From contig NZ_QTVN01000012.1 of the NCBI RefSeq assembly GCF_003460605.1, positions 62,001-126,000 on the forward strand: a DNA stretch of 64,000 nucleotides, read 5' to 3'. The stretch is from Ruminococcus sp. AF31-8BH. Its GTDB lineage: Bacteria; Bacillota; Clostridia; Lachnospirales; Lachnospiraceae. Of the stretch, positions 15,809-23,696 are shown piece by piece. A program made the translations under genes and the position numbers. Positions within the stretch are counted from its first letter, which is position 1. Every line of letters starts with the position of its first letter. The notes beneath the pieces are model-generated. The model was given only the letters and a program-made list of their open reading frames with translations, was not told where the DNA came from and did no database searches.

Positions 15809-18231
15809 TTTTCTTCACTCCTCTTTAATGTTTCAACCAGCTCGATCAGGCTGTCGATGGTGGCTTTCTCTGACATATAGGTCTGCATTCCGTAAGCATC
15901 TGCTGCGGCTTTGGTCTGTTTGCCAATGCAGGCAGCACGCACCCTAGAATAGTCCAGTCCGTTTGTACTCTTCACAAAGCCTTTCACAGTGGAAGCGCTT
16001 GTGAATACGACCATATCAATGCTGCCCTCTTCGAATTCCTTTTTCTCGTCGATCAGCGGGCAGTTCTGGTAATCGGTTTCATAGGTAGGCACATCTTCAA
16101 CTGAAGCGCCTGTTTTTTCCAGTTCTTCTACCAGAGTCTTGTTTCCAAGCATAGCTCTTGGAATCAGGATCTTTTCTTTTCCTGTCAAAAGGCTGGCAAG
16201 CTCTTTGCCCAGGGTGTCGCCGTCATAAACAGATGGCACGAAATCTGCGTAGATGCCTCTTTCCAGAAGCTTCTTTTTGGTGCCCTCGCCGATGGCTGCG
16301 ATTTTGACGCTGCCAAGGCAGCGGATGTCCACTTTCTTTTTGCCCAGTTCCCGCCAGAATACTTCCACGCCTGCGGGACTTGTAAATACCAGCCAGTCAT
16401 AGGTGTTAAGCTTTGCAAACGCTTCCTGAAGCCTGCTCTGATCCTCAAGGGGGCTGATGCTGATGGACGGAAGCTCCAGTACCTCAGCGCCTTTTTCCCG
16501 AAGCTTTGCCGCTGTTCTGGAAATATTTTCCCTCGGTCTTGTGACAAGAATCTTCCATCCCGCCAACGGCAGCTTCTCGTACCATGCAAAATCTTCAGAA
16601 AGGGTACAGACTTTGCCTACCACAATAATGGCCGGAGTCTTGATCTTCTGTCTGTCGGATTCTTTTTTCAAAGTGGAAATGGTGGCGATCACTCTTCTCT
16701 GTCCTGCTGTGGTTCCCTTGGATAATACAGCTGCCGGCATATCCGGATCCATTCCAGCCTCCATCAGGCCTTTGCAGATGTCTTCCATGGCCGTTAAGCC
16801 CATGAGGAAAACAAGGGTTCCTTTTGTGTGAACCAGCGCTTTGAAATCAATGTCATATTCCATTCCCTGGCGCTTGTGTCCGGTAATGATGTGCACAGAG
16901 GAACAAAAATCCCTGTGGGTTACCGGAATTCCGTTGTAGGCAGGCACGGAAATAGGGGAGGTCACTCCCGGTACCACTTCATAGGGAACCCCTTCTTTCG
17001 TAAGAAGCTCCAGTTCCTCGCCGCCTCTTCCAAATAAGAAAGGATCGCCGCCTTTGAGGCGCACTACCCGGTTTCCTTTTTTCGCCTCGTCTGCAAGCAC
17101 CTGATTGATCATATTCTGGGGCATCATGTGATGTCCGGCACGTTTTCCAACGTTGATCAGTCTTGCATCCGGCGGGATCCTGGTGAGGATTCCCTGGCCT
17201 ACAAGGCTGTCGTATACCACTACGTCTGCTTTTTCCAGCACGTCTGCGCCTTTTAAGGTGAAAAGACCTGCATCTCCAGGGCCTGCACCAACCAGCCAGA
17301 CTTTTCCCATCTCTTTTCTTTCTTCCTGTTTTGCCACTTTATATTCCTTCCGGCAGCGCTCCTTCAGCTCCTTTGCAAGGGCGATTCCAAGCGCTTCGGC
17401 CTCTGATACGGCTCCTGTTTTGCTTCCTTTGAGATAATGTCCGGTCTCTTCTTCATAGTAAAGGCCGCACAGCTTTAACTGTCCCTCCTGAATCTGGCCG
17501 TAAGCTGCCACAGGGGAGGTACACCCGCCGTTTAAATATCTTACAAATGCACGTTCCGCAAGGGCAACACTATGTGCCTCCGGGTCATCGTAGCCCTTCA
17601 GATACTCATAGTCCAGTCCTTTTTTGCCCTGTACCGCAAGGATTCCCTGGCCTGCTGCCGGGAGGATCTCCTCTGTGTCAAAATAGCGGCTGATTCTTTT
17701 TTCCAGGCCAAGGCGCTTCAGTCCTGCTGCCGCAAGAACAAGGGCAGAATACTCTCCGGAGTCTAATTTCTCCAGTCTTGTCTGAAGGTTTCCGCGGATG
17801 CTTTTTACTTTTACATCTGGGAAAATTTCCTGCAGCTGCAGCTTTCTTCGCAGGCTGGAGCAGCCGATTGGTTTTGAGGCATCCAGTTCTTCACAGCCTT
17901 TTGGAAACACCAGCACGTCTCTTACATCCTCTCTCTTGGAAAATGCCAGGATGGGAAGCTCTTCGGATTCTTCCATGGGCATGTCCTTCAGGCTATGTAC
18001 AGACAGCTGGCTTCTTCCCTCCAGAAGGGCCCGGTCCAGTTCTTTTACAAAAAGGCCTTTGCCTCCGATTTTGTCCAGGGTACGGTCCAGAATCTTGTCT
18101 CCGGTGGTTTTCATGGTAAGGATATCCACTTCCATGTCCGGATGATTCTGTACAATGAAGTCCTGTACCATCTGGCTTTGAAGTACGGCAAGCTTGCTTT
18201 CCCTGCTGCCGATCACAATTTTATTACTCAT
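15799..18231 (-). CDS. hemC-cobA-hemD: Triple fusion: hydroxymethylbilane synthase / uroporphyrinogen-III C-methyltransferase / uroporphyrinogen-III synthase
   Basis: An 810-residue three-domain enzyme. Residues 1-300 are HemC (KIVIGSRESKLAVLQ; the dipyrromethane cysteine in YLNGGCTSP, C237). Residues about 308-548 are the SAM methyltransferase CobA/SUMT (VWLVGAGPGDAGLFTLKG; VVRLKGGDPFLFGRGGEE). The remainder is HemD (GWKILVTRPRENISRTAAKLREKGAEV at its start; DMVVFTSASTVKGFV). It thus makes hydroxymethylbilane, closes it to uroporphyrinogen III and methylates it to precorrin-2. The start at 18231 has GAGGAG upstream and overlaps the sirC stop by 8 bp. CobA-HemD fusions are known in Firmicutes; adding HemC is less common. 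Confidence 0.94.
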   Translation of the reverse strand: MSNKIVIGSRESKLAVLQSQMVQDFIVQNHPDMEVDILTMKTTGDKILDRTLDKIGGKGLFVKELDRALLEGRSQLSVHSLKDMPMEESEELPILAFSKREDVRDVLVFPKGCEELDASKPIGCSSLRRKLQLQEIFPDVKVKSIRGNLQTRLEKLDSGEYSALVLAAAGLKRLGLEKRISRYFDTEEILPAAGQGILAVQGKKGLDYEYLKGYDDPEAHSVALAERAFVRYLNGGCTSPVAAYGQIQEGQLKLCGLYYEEETGHYLKGSKTGAVSEAEALGIALAKELKERCRKEYKVAKQEERKEMGKVWLVGAGPGDAGLFTLKGADVLEKADVVVYDSLVGQGILTRIPPDARLINVGKRAGHHMMPQNMINQVLADEAKKGNRVVRLKGGDPFLFGRGGEELELLTKEGVPYEVVPGVTSPISVPAYNGIPVTHRDFCSSVHIITGHKRQGMEYDIDFKALVHTKGTLVFLMGLTAMEDICKGLMEAGMDPDMPAAVLSKGTTAGQRRVIATISTLKKESDRQKIKTPAIIVVGKVCTLSEDFAWYEKLPLAGWKILVTRPRENISRTAAKLREKGAEVLELPSISISPLEDQSRLQEAFAKLNTYDWLVFTSPAGVEVFWRELGKKKVDIRCLGSVKIAAIGEGTKKKLLERGIYADFVPSVYDGDTLGKELASLLTGKEKILIPRAMLGNKTLVEELEKTGASVEDVPTYETDYQNCPLIDEKKEFEEGSIDMVVFTSASTVKGFVKSTNGLDYSRVRAACIGKQTKAAADAYGMQTYMSEKATIDSLIELVETLKRSEEKWN

Positions 18232-18709
18232 AACTCTCCTCGTCTTTTGCAATTTCTTCCAGAAGGGCCTGCACTTTTTCGCGCACGGCTCTGGCTTTTT
18301 TGTGGTTCATGCCGCTGGCGGTAATTCCCACCACCACATCATCCTTCAGGCAGATCCCGGGAAAATAAAAGTCGCACAGGTCTTTGTCGCTGGCTACATT
18401 TACGTAGATTCCCTCTTCTTTGCAGGCATGATAAATTTCTTCATTTAATTCCCTGTTGTTGGTTACAGCCAGCACCATATACGCCATGGAAAAATCGGAT
18501 TTTTTCACAGGGCGGGGCTGGATCTGGATCTTGCCAAGCTTGCCAAGCTCCCACAGATCTGCCGTCATTTTCGGCGCGATCACAGTGATGTTCCTTGTAA
18601 AAAGCAGCAGTGCCTTTACTCTTCTGGTTGCAATGGTTCCCCCACCCACAACAACCACATTTTTATCTGACAGATCCACATACAGTGGAAAATAGCGCTT
18701 ATTTTTCAT
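18224..18709 (-). CDS. sirC: Precorrin-2 dehydrogenase (SirC/Met8p-like)
   Basis: A 161-residue protein with an N-terminal NAD-binding Rossmann motif (KNVVVVGGGTIATRRVKALL) and the NNRELNEEIYHACKEEGIYVNVASD stretch typical of the dehydrogenase part of sirohaem synthase. It oxidises precorrin-2 to sirohydrochlorin, the substrate of CbiK at 23.7 kb. At this length it lacks most of the C-terminal dimerisation and chelatase region of Met8p/CysG, so it is probably a dehydrogenase only. It overlaps hemA by 11 bp upstream and the hemC fusion by 8 bp downstream. Confidence 0.88.
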   Translation of the reverse strand: MKNKRYFPLYVDLSDKNVVVVGGGTIATRRVKALLLFTRNITVIAPKMTADLWELGKLGKIQIQPRPVKKSDFSMAYMVLAVTNNRELNEEIYHACKEEGIYVNVASDKDLCDFYFPGICLKDDVVVGITASGMNHKKARAVREKVQALLEEIAKDEESYE

Positions 18710-19928
18710 ATGTTTTCTCCAGTCCGGCTACACATTCCAGAAATGCCTTCTCATTCATGCTGTCTCTTAGGCCAAACAGCATTTTGTTTACTACCTTCTC
18801 CATTGCTTTGTCTACTGCGCTCATCAACTTCTCTTTGTCCTCTTCTTCCAGAGGGCTGTTTTTCAGAGGCTTCATAATGCGCAGGTTAAAATCGTTGACT
18901 GCATTTTCTTTGATTTCCTGGATTCTCGGGATCAGTTCCTTTCCATCCAGCCATTTGAAAAATTCGTCCATCTGCTCTCTGACGATCTTTCCTGCGGCTT
19001 CTAAGTTTTCCTGAAGCTCTGCGGGAGTTTCGTCCATGCGGAAGCTGTCCATGTCAAATAAAGTGACGCCCTCGAATCGGCCTACTTCCGGCTCAATGTC
19101 TCTTGGCACGGCAAGGTCAATGAGAATGATGTTTTTCTCAAGCTCCAGATCCTCAAACAGTTCTTCCCGGAGGGTGAAGTTGGGGCTTGCGGTTGCGCTT
19201 ACCACCAGGTCGCACTTGGGAAGGTACTCCATTCTTTCCCCGTAGTTGATTCGCTTGCAGCCAAAGGGGATGTTTATCACGCCGCTTCGGTACTGTCTTA
19301 CGGTGACGGTTACGTCTGCGCCAGCCTCCTCTAAAGCCTGAGCGGCTACTTTTCCCATTTCCCCGTTTCCGATTACCATACAGACTTTACCGGCAACAGA
19401 GTAGCCCTGTTTTTCCAGCATCTGGATGGCCTGGTGGATGACGGAAGGGTTGCCGTGGGAAAAAGGGACCTCTGTCTTGATCTTCTTGCCTGCGGTCACA
19501 GCCATGCGGAAAAGAACTTCCAGGGCACCGTCTGTGGTGAAGTGTTCTCTTGCGATTCCAAGGGCATCTTTTACCTGGGTGAGGATCTGGTCTTCTCCCA
19601 GAATCTGGGATTTCAGGCCGGATGAAAGGTAGAAAAGATGTTCTACGGCATCGTGGCCTTCCCGTTTGGTGAAATATTTCCGGTATTCGTCGTTGTGGAC
19701 ATTTTTCAGTCGGCACAATTCCTCATACAGGGAAATTTCCGCTTCCTCGTCTACGCTTGCCCATACTTCCAGGCGGTTGCAGGTGGACAATATGATACAG
19801 CCGTAGATTCCCGGCTGTTCCTTTATTTTTTCCATGGCCTCCCCTGCATTTTTCTTTGTAAATGCAAATAAGGCTCGTATATCTACGGGAGCCATACTAT
19901 GGTCGATTCCAATCATGGAAATACTCAT
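18699..19928 (-). CDS. hemA: Glutamyl-tRNA reductase
   Basis: A 409-residue enzyme that reduces glutamyl-tRNA(Glu) to glutamate-1-semialdehyde, the committed first step of the C5 tetrapyrrole pathway. The catalytic cysteine is C50 in LSTCNRLEVW. GLKSQILGEDQILTQVKDA and the NADPH-binding MVIGNGEMGKVAAQALEEAGA follow, then the C-terminal dimerisation helices. It is the first gene of the operon hemA-sirC-hemC/cobA/hemD-hemB-hemL. A consensus promoter lies at 20017-20045, leaving a leader of about 80 nt with a short CGTCAG/CTGACG hairpin. I see no cobalamin riboswitch in it. Confidence 0.96.
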   Translation of the reverse strand: MSISMIGIDHSMAPVDIRALFAFTKKNAGEAMEKIKEQPGIYGCIILSTCNRLEVWASVDEEAEISLYEELCRLKNVHNDEYRKYFTKREGHDAVEHLFYLSSGLKSQILGEDQILTQVKDALGIAREHFTTDGALEVLFRMAVTAGKKIKTEVPFSHGNPSVIHQAIQMLEKQGYSVAGKVCMVIGNGEMGKVAAQALEEAGADVTVTVRQYRSGVINIPFGCKRINYGERMEYLPKCDLVVSATASPNFTLREELFEDLELEKNIILIDLAVPRDIEPEVGRFEGVTLFDMDSFRMDETPAELQENLEAAGKIVREQMDEFFKWLDGKELIPRIQEIKENAVNDFNLRIMKPLKNSPLEEEDKEKLMSAVDKAMEKVVNKMLFGLRDSMNEKAFLECVAGLEKTYEK

Positions 19929-20016
19929 CTTATGTAATTTCTCCTTCTGAAAAACTTTCGATTGCTTCGTCAGAGCAGAATGAATAAAAACGGGCCTGCG
20001 CTGACGTCCATTGCCT

Positions 20017-20045
20017 ATTTTACTAATTCAGCCCGATATTGTCAA
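20017..20045 (-). promoter_or_regulatory. Promoter of the hem operon
   Basis: Minus-strand TTGACA and TAAAAT with a 17-bp spacer. The -35 hexamer is part of the downstream arm of the large hairpin at 20035-20086. Confidence 0.7.
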
Positions 20046-20086
20046 ATAAAACCGGGAAAAAGAGTTCCCGGTTTTATTGACAATAT
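20035..20086 (-). terminator. Long hairpin after the hsdR remnant
   Basis: A near-perfect inverted repeat of about 23 bp per arm around a 6-nt loop: ATTGTCAA, one unpaired base, then TAAAACCGGGAA, and the complement. It starts immediately after the hsdR stop. U-rich sequence TTTTATTTGACA follows the GC core on the minus strand. It should terminate read-through into hemA while carrying hemA's -35 box. Confidence 0.7.
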
Positions 20087-20087
20087 G

Positions 20088-21323
20088 TTATGGCTGTTTT
20101 CCGTATGGTGTTTTTGGTTCTGCTGCCATCGACAGCGTTTCCTGACCGCTCAAGTTATATGTCACCGGCTTATGCTCTGGCTCAGTAAAGTTAGATGAAC
20201 CACCGATACCGAAATACTTTTCAAAGAAATTTTTCAGCTTGTCAATGACGCCTTGTTTCTTCTTGGCTCTTCCGCCACCGCCAAAACGGGAAAGCGGCGG
20301 CATGAGTTTATCGATATCTGTTCCAGCTGTTTTGATTTCTCCGTCACGGAACGCATTCTCCATAAACTTCCGTGTGTCTTCCGGCTTCAGCCTTTCTTCT
20401 GTAATGATTGCATTAAGGTCCTGATCACGCTGTTCTACTACAAACTCGTGCCACTCATTCAGAACATCATCTACGTCATTAATTCCTGCAATAAAATTTT
20501 CAATGAGCTTTTTCTTGCTGCGCAGTTCCGGGCTGGCCTCAATTGCCTTATTGATGTTTATCAGCACTTCCTTATCTTCACAATGGGTATCATGGTACTT
20601 TTTTACAAGCATGAGAATATAATCGATGTTAATTTCTATCTGACGAATCAGTTCAATCTCAAATACCACATCATCTGTAATATCTGTACTTTTCTGACGC
20701 TTACGCTTCCACTCATCACGTAAATCCTGATAACGTCCAAGGTAATCCTGTAGATCACGCTCGGAAATCTGCTCATTTCCCTTGAACTCATCAAAGGAAA
20801 GCAGAAGGTTCCTCATACGAAGAATCGCACCGAACAAAGCAATAAAGTCTTTCTGATTCTGTTCTCCGATAATTTGTGATTCTGACAATGGAAACTTATT
20901 TTTTAAGTCTCTCATCATATCCACATATCCTGGCATTGGTTTCCCGTCTACAGATTCGTAACCGTAATAATAATCCTTAAAACTCTGCAGCAGAACAATA
21001 CCTCCGGCATTCTTGTCTCCAAACAGAGAAATGGCACTATCTACACGCTTTTGCAAACTTCGGAAACACACAATATTTCCAAAGGTCTTGATAGAATTCA
21101 AAATACGGTTAGTACGGGAAAACGCCTGTATCAGTCCATGCATTTTCAAGTTCTTATCCACCCACAGCGTATTCATAGTTGTGGCATCGAAACCTGTGAG
21201 AAACATATTTACTACAATCAGAATATCCAATTCTTTATTCTTCATGCGAAGTGACACATCTTTATAATAATTCTGAAATTTATCACTCGATGTATCATAA
21301 ATGTTCATAGGCCACATAGGCAT
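20088..21323 (-). pseudogene. hsdR: Type I restriction endonuclease subunit R, C-terminal remnant
   Basis: A 411-codon open frame matching only the last part of HsdR: end of motor domain 2 (LDILIVVNMFLTGFDATTMNTLWVDKNL, HGLIQAFSRTNRILN) and the helical C-terminal domain (GDKNAGGIVLLQSFKDYYYGYE, LQDYLGRYQDLRDEWKRKR, IENFIAGINDVDDVLNEWH). The nuclease domain, Walker A and DEAD box, roughly the first 600 residues, are missing. HsdR-like sequence begins near 21305 (YDTSSDKFQNYYKDVSLRM). Upstream of that point the DNA belongs to a fic gene in another frame, so the apparent N-terminus is a junction artefact. No hsdM or hsdS remains. The frame is intact to its natural stop, suggesting recent deletion. 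Confidence 0.88.
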
Positions 21324-21579
21324 TCTTTACTTCCTGAATTTCTTTTTGTGCGCCTAACACAGCCTTACCATTAATAACATCTCGAACCTGTCCCAAAGTT
21401 AGTGAGTTCGCTTCAATTTTCAGCGAGGAATGAATGGATCTGATTTTATTGTTTCTTCTCAAATGCGGTTTTGCTTCCAGATTTCCGGTTGCAGTTATCC
21501 GCCCTATTTTTTCTGAAATCGACGATACATACGATAATATTTTATTCGTTATAGTAAAAGGCGGTTTGTATTCTCCCAT
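21295..21579 (-). pseudogene. Fic family protein, N-terminal remnant
   Basis: 94 codons (MGEYKPPFTITNKILSYV ... KNAYVAYEHL) match the N-terminal region of Fic-domain proteins. SSLKIEANSLTLGQV has the position and pattern of the inhibitory helix [S/T]xxxE[G/N], with A in place of G but N following. The catalytic HPFxxGNGR motif and the rest of the domain are absent: the frame stops at 21295 where hsdR sequence begins. GGAGG precedes the ATG. Intact Fic proteins AMPylate targets and are often found near type I restriction loci. This copy cannot be active. Confidence 0.8.
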
Positions 21580-21588
21580 GTAAACACC

Positions 21589-21635
21589 TCCATCATCTTG
21601 AGTATTATCTTACGTATTATCTTCCTCTATTATAC
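21589..21635. repeat. 47-bp direct repeat, left copy
   Basis: It matches 23392-23438 at 45 of 47 positions. Inside, GTATTATCTTAC and GTATTATCTTCC form a 12-bp tandem pair. This copy is the immediate 5' region of the fic remnant and contains its ribosome-site side; the pair brackets about 1.75 kb with the AbiE-like genes. Confidence 0.85.
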
Positions 21636-21906
21636 GGATTTTATAAAAAAATTCAATCTGCTTAACAAATGAAATTCATAATTTTTCAAATTTAATACAC
21701 CAGTTTACAACTTTATAAGTGATAGACTTGCTGACTAATCAACTGTTTTAAAGCCTTTGCCATAGCATTTGATTTTTTACGCACATCTAATTAGATTTCG
21801 TGTGTAAAATTATTGTGTTTAAACCTATATACTAAAAATATTCTCGATGTATATAACCATATTATCCACTGATATAAGTTACAGAATATCCTCAACGTCA
21901 CAGGTT
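21636..21906. other. AT-rich non-coding stretch with palindrome and possible gene debris
   Basis: No intact gene. An imperfect palindrome lies at 21776-21808 around the perfect core ATCTAATTAGAT. On the minus strand a short open tail (KSNAMAKALKQLISQQVYHL then stop, about 21715-21775) might be the end of a lost gene, but it is too short to identify. Confidence 0.35.
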
Positions 21907-22307
21907 CTATCCGAATACTCTTTTTAACAATTCCACAACATCCTCATTTTTCAGCATATATCTTTTCAAAGAATTCTGATCAAATGGTTCTTGCTCCAAT
22001 AAGTTAATCAAACTATGTATATCAGTATTTACCGCTATTGGCAACTCTTCCACTTTTTCAAGCATAAGTTCTGAAGCAATGCGCAAAACATCTTTTTTAT
22101 GCTTCTTAATATCACTGGAATCAACTTTTTCACCTAAATCTTTTCGCATTTTCAAATCAAGATACGCTTTTGCTTTAAAAAGAATTATATATTCTGTTCT
22201 TAGGACAGAAAGTCCATTAGAATATCGCAGGCAGCGCCGCCTATTAAAACATACTGTTCTTCATAATCTGCAAAGTACTTCCGAAATGTGTCTAATCCTT
22301 TGACCAT
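21907..22307 (-). pseudogene. Nucleotidyltransferase (AbiEii-like toxin), internally deleted
   Basis: The start (MVKGLDTFRKYFADYEEQYVLIGGAACDI, from 22307) has the GG(A/x) nucleotide-binding opening of AbiEii/MenT-like nucleotidyltransferases but stops at 22200. Another frame then resumes with LRTEYIILFKAKAYLDL, then MRKDLGEKVDSSDIKKHKKDVLRIASELML to 21907, which looks like the C-terminal half of the same family. I estimate about 120 central codons, including the acidic metal ligands, were lost with a frame change. It begins 16 bp inside the upstream regulator gene with GGAGG upstream, so the two were translationally coupled as in AbiE toxin-antitoxin pairs. Confidence 0.65.
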
Positions 22308-23251
22308 ACATATTCCTCCAACATCTTATTAATAGAAAGATCAACCCGTTCCTCTTCTTGTTCCTCTCCCGTCTGTGACAATGCTACACTCAAAGGATCC
22401 TGCAATCCTTTTCCCCAAAAATCAATAAAATATCCCAATTCCAAAACGACACAGCCAATTTCTTCCAGTTTACCTGCTTGTCTTTCCATTTTCACTCCAC
22501 TGGCTTTCAGTTCTTTCTTCGTTACTGCATAGGTAGGATAAACATTATCGGACAAAAGAGAATACTCACACAAAGCAGAAATACCTGCTTTCTTTTCAAG
22601 TTTCATATCTTCTCTCAGAATAAATCTTCGAATGACTGGATCTCTTAATATATGTTCAATCTGCAGCCATAATTCTTTTCGGTCATCTGGAATCTCGATG
22701 ACTCTTGATTTACTTTTCATACCTAACACGCCAACATTTAAATATTCCAACTCATCAAAACATCGGCTTGCAGATTTTGTTGACACTCCCAATCTTTTCG
22801 CTGCATCAGATACTTTCACTCCATTCCAGCGTTCATAAATAGCTGTCAGAAGCATTTTTTGCGTCAGAAATGATATCAAATGAACTGGTGCCAGCTCTCT
22901 TTCATTTGCCTTACTCAACAAATATCCAATAAACGGGAGAAATACCTGCTTCCCATCTATTACAAACGGAATTCCTTCTTCCATCAGCTTTTCTTTTATA
23001 TAGAATGTCGTTCGGTCAAGAAATATTGCACAGTTTAACCCTGTGATTTTTTCTACACTAGCTCTGTCTCTTCGCAGCAGGACAAGTCCAACGTCATCTT
23101 TTGGATGAAGAGCCATCCACAATACACCATTCGTCTCTACTTTAAAAATATCATATCTTCCACGATATACTAATGGGAGCTTTTTATATAACTCTTTATT
23201 CTCCATCATTATTACATTTTGCCGTAATGATTCTTCCAGAAATTTTTTCAT
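22292..23251 (-). CDS. AbiEi-like winged-helix regulator/antitoxin
   Basis: An intact 319-residue protein. A helix-turn-helix lies at about residues 150-175 (VSDAAKRLGVSTKSASRCFDELEYL) in the middle, with an N-terminal alpha/beta region (LVYRGRYDIFKVETNGVLWMALHPKDDVGLVLLRR) and a C-terminal domain. Its layout and overlap with a nucleotidyltransferase remnant fit the antitoxin/autorepressor of a type IV AbiE-like system; I recognise the family by context more than by sequence. The ATG at 23251 is preferred over a GTG at 23260 because AAAGG has correct spacing only to the ATG. A perfect 13-bp inverted repeat lies just upstream, a likely operator. With its toxin broken it is now an orphan. Confidence 0.6.
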   Translation of the reverse strand: MKKFLEESLRQNVIMMENKELYKKLPLVYRGRYDIFKVETNGVLWMALHPKDDVGLVLLRRDRASVEKITGLNCAIFLDRTTFYIKEKLMEEGIPFVIDGKQVFLPFIGYLLSKANERELAPVHLISFLTQKMLLTAIYERWNGVKVSDAAKRLGVSTKSASRCFDELEYLNVGVLGMKSKSRVIEIPDDRKELWLQIEHILRDPVIRRFILREDMKLEKKAGISALCEYSLLSDNVYPTYAVTKKELKASGVKMERQAGKLEEIGCVVLELGYFIDFWGKGLQDPLSVALSQTGEEQEEERVDLSINKMLEEYVWSKD

Positions 23252-23264
23252 ATCAATCACCTTT

Positions 23265-23299
23265 TTATAAATGTGACTATTTTTACGTCACATTTATAA
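23265..23299 (-). promoter_or_regulatory. Perfect inverted repeat, probable operator of the AbiEi-like gene
   Basis: TTATAAATGTGAC and GTCACATTTATAA, 13 bp each, are separated by 9 bp. The site begins 14 bp upstream of the regulator's ATG and has no poly-T tail, which suits an autoregulatory operator better than a terminator. Confidence 0.6.
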
Positions 23300-23573
23300 T
23301 TTATCATATATTGTTCTATTTTTCAAGAAACAAACGGTCTCGTTAAAGGTAATTTCTTCAGAATCCTTCTTTCGCTTTTACTCCCAACCGTTCCATCATC
23401 TTGCGTATTATCTTACGTATTATCTTCCTCTACTATACCGCTTTTATTTCAATTCAATTTTGATGTAATTTGTGCAACAACCTACTGCGCAAATTCTTGA
23501 TTCGAATTATCGGCAATAAATATACATATTTCAATTATTTTATTTTTGCCGATACGATTAACTTCTGCCAAAA
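23300..23573. other. Non-coding junction region with gene debris
   Basis: AT-rich, with no intact gene. It holds the right-hand 47-bp repeat. On the minus strand, after that repeat's ATGATGG, a frame of about 13 codons (MMERLGVKAKEGF) runs to a stop and may be the start of a lost gene. Confidence 0.4.
23392..23438. repeat. 47-bp direct repeat, right copy
   Basis: It differs from 21589-21635 at two positions. It lies between the AbiEi-like gene and the cbiK terminator and is followed on the minus strand by a broken 13-codon frame. Confidence 0.85.
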
Positions 23574-23611
23574 AGACTGGATACCGCATCTTATGGAGCA
23601 GCATCCAGTCT
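23574..23611 (-). terminator. Terminator of cbiK
   Basis: AGACTGGAT and ATCCAGTCT form the stem, and TTTTT follows on the minus strand, about 85 bp after the cbiK stop. It marks the edge of the older cbiK locus against the inserted island. Confidence 0.7.
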
Positions 23612-23696
23612 CATTTATTTTCTTCTTATTGCAGAAAATAGCATAGCCCGCACTACACTATCTTCTGCGTCTGCTTATCCCTGAAGGATTTTAGAA

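Noticed and set aside
20035..23612. Insertion sequence or prophage in the defence-remnant region
   Set aside because: No transposase, integrase or phage structural gene is recognisable, and the repeats are direct rather than terminal inverted.
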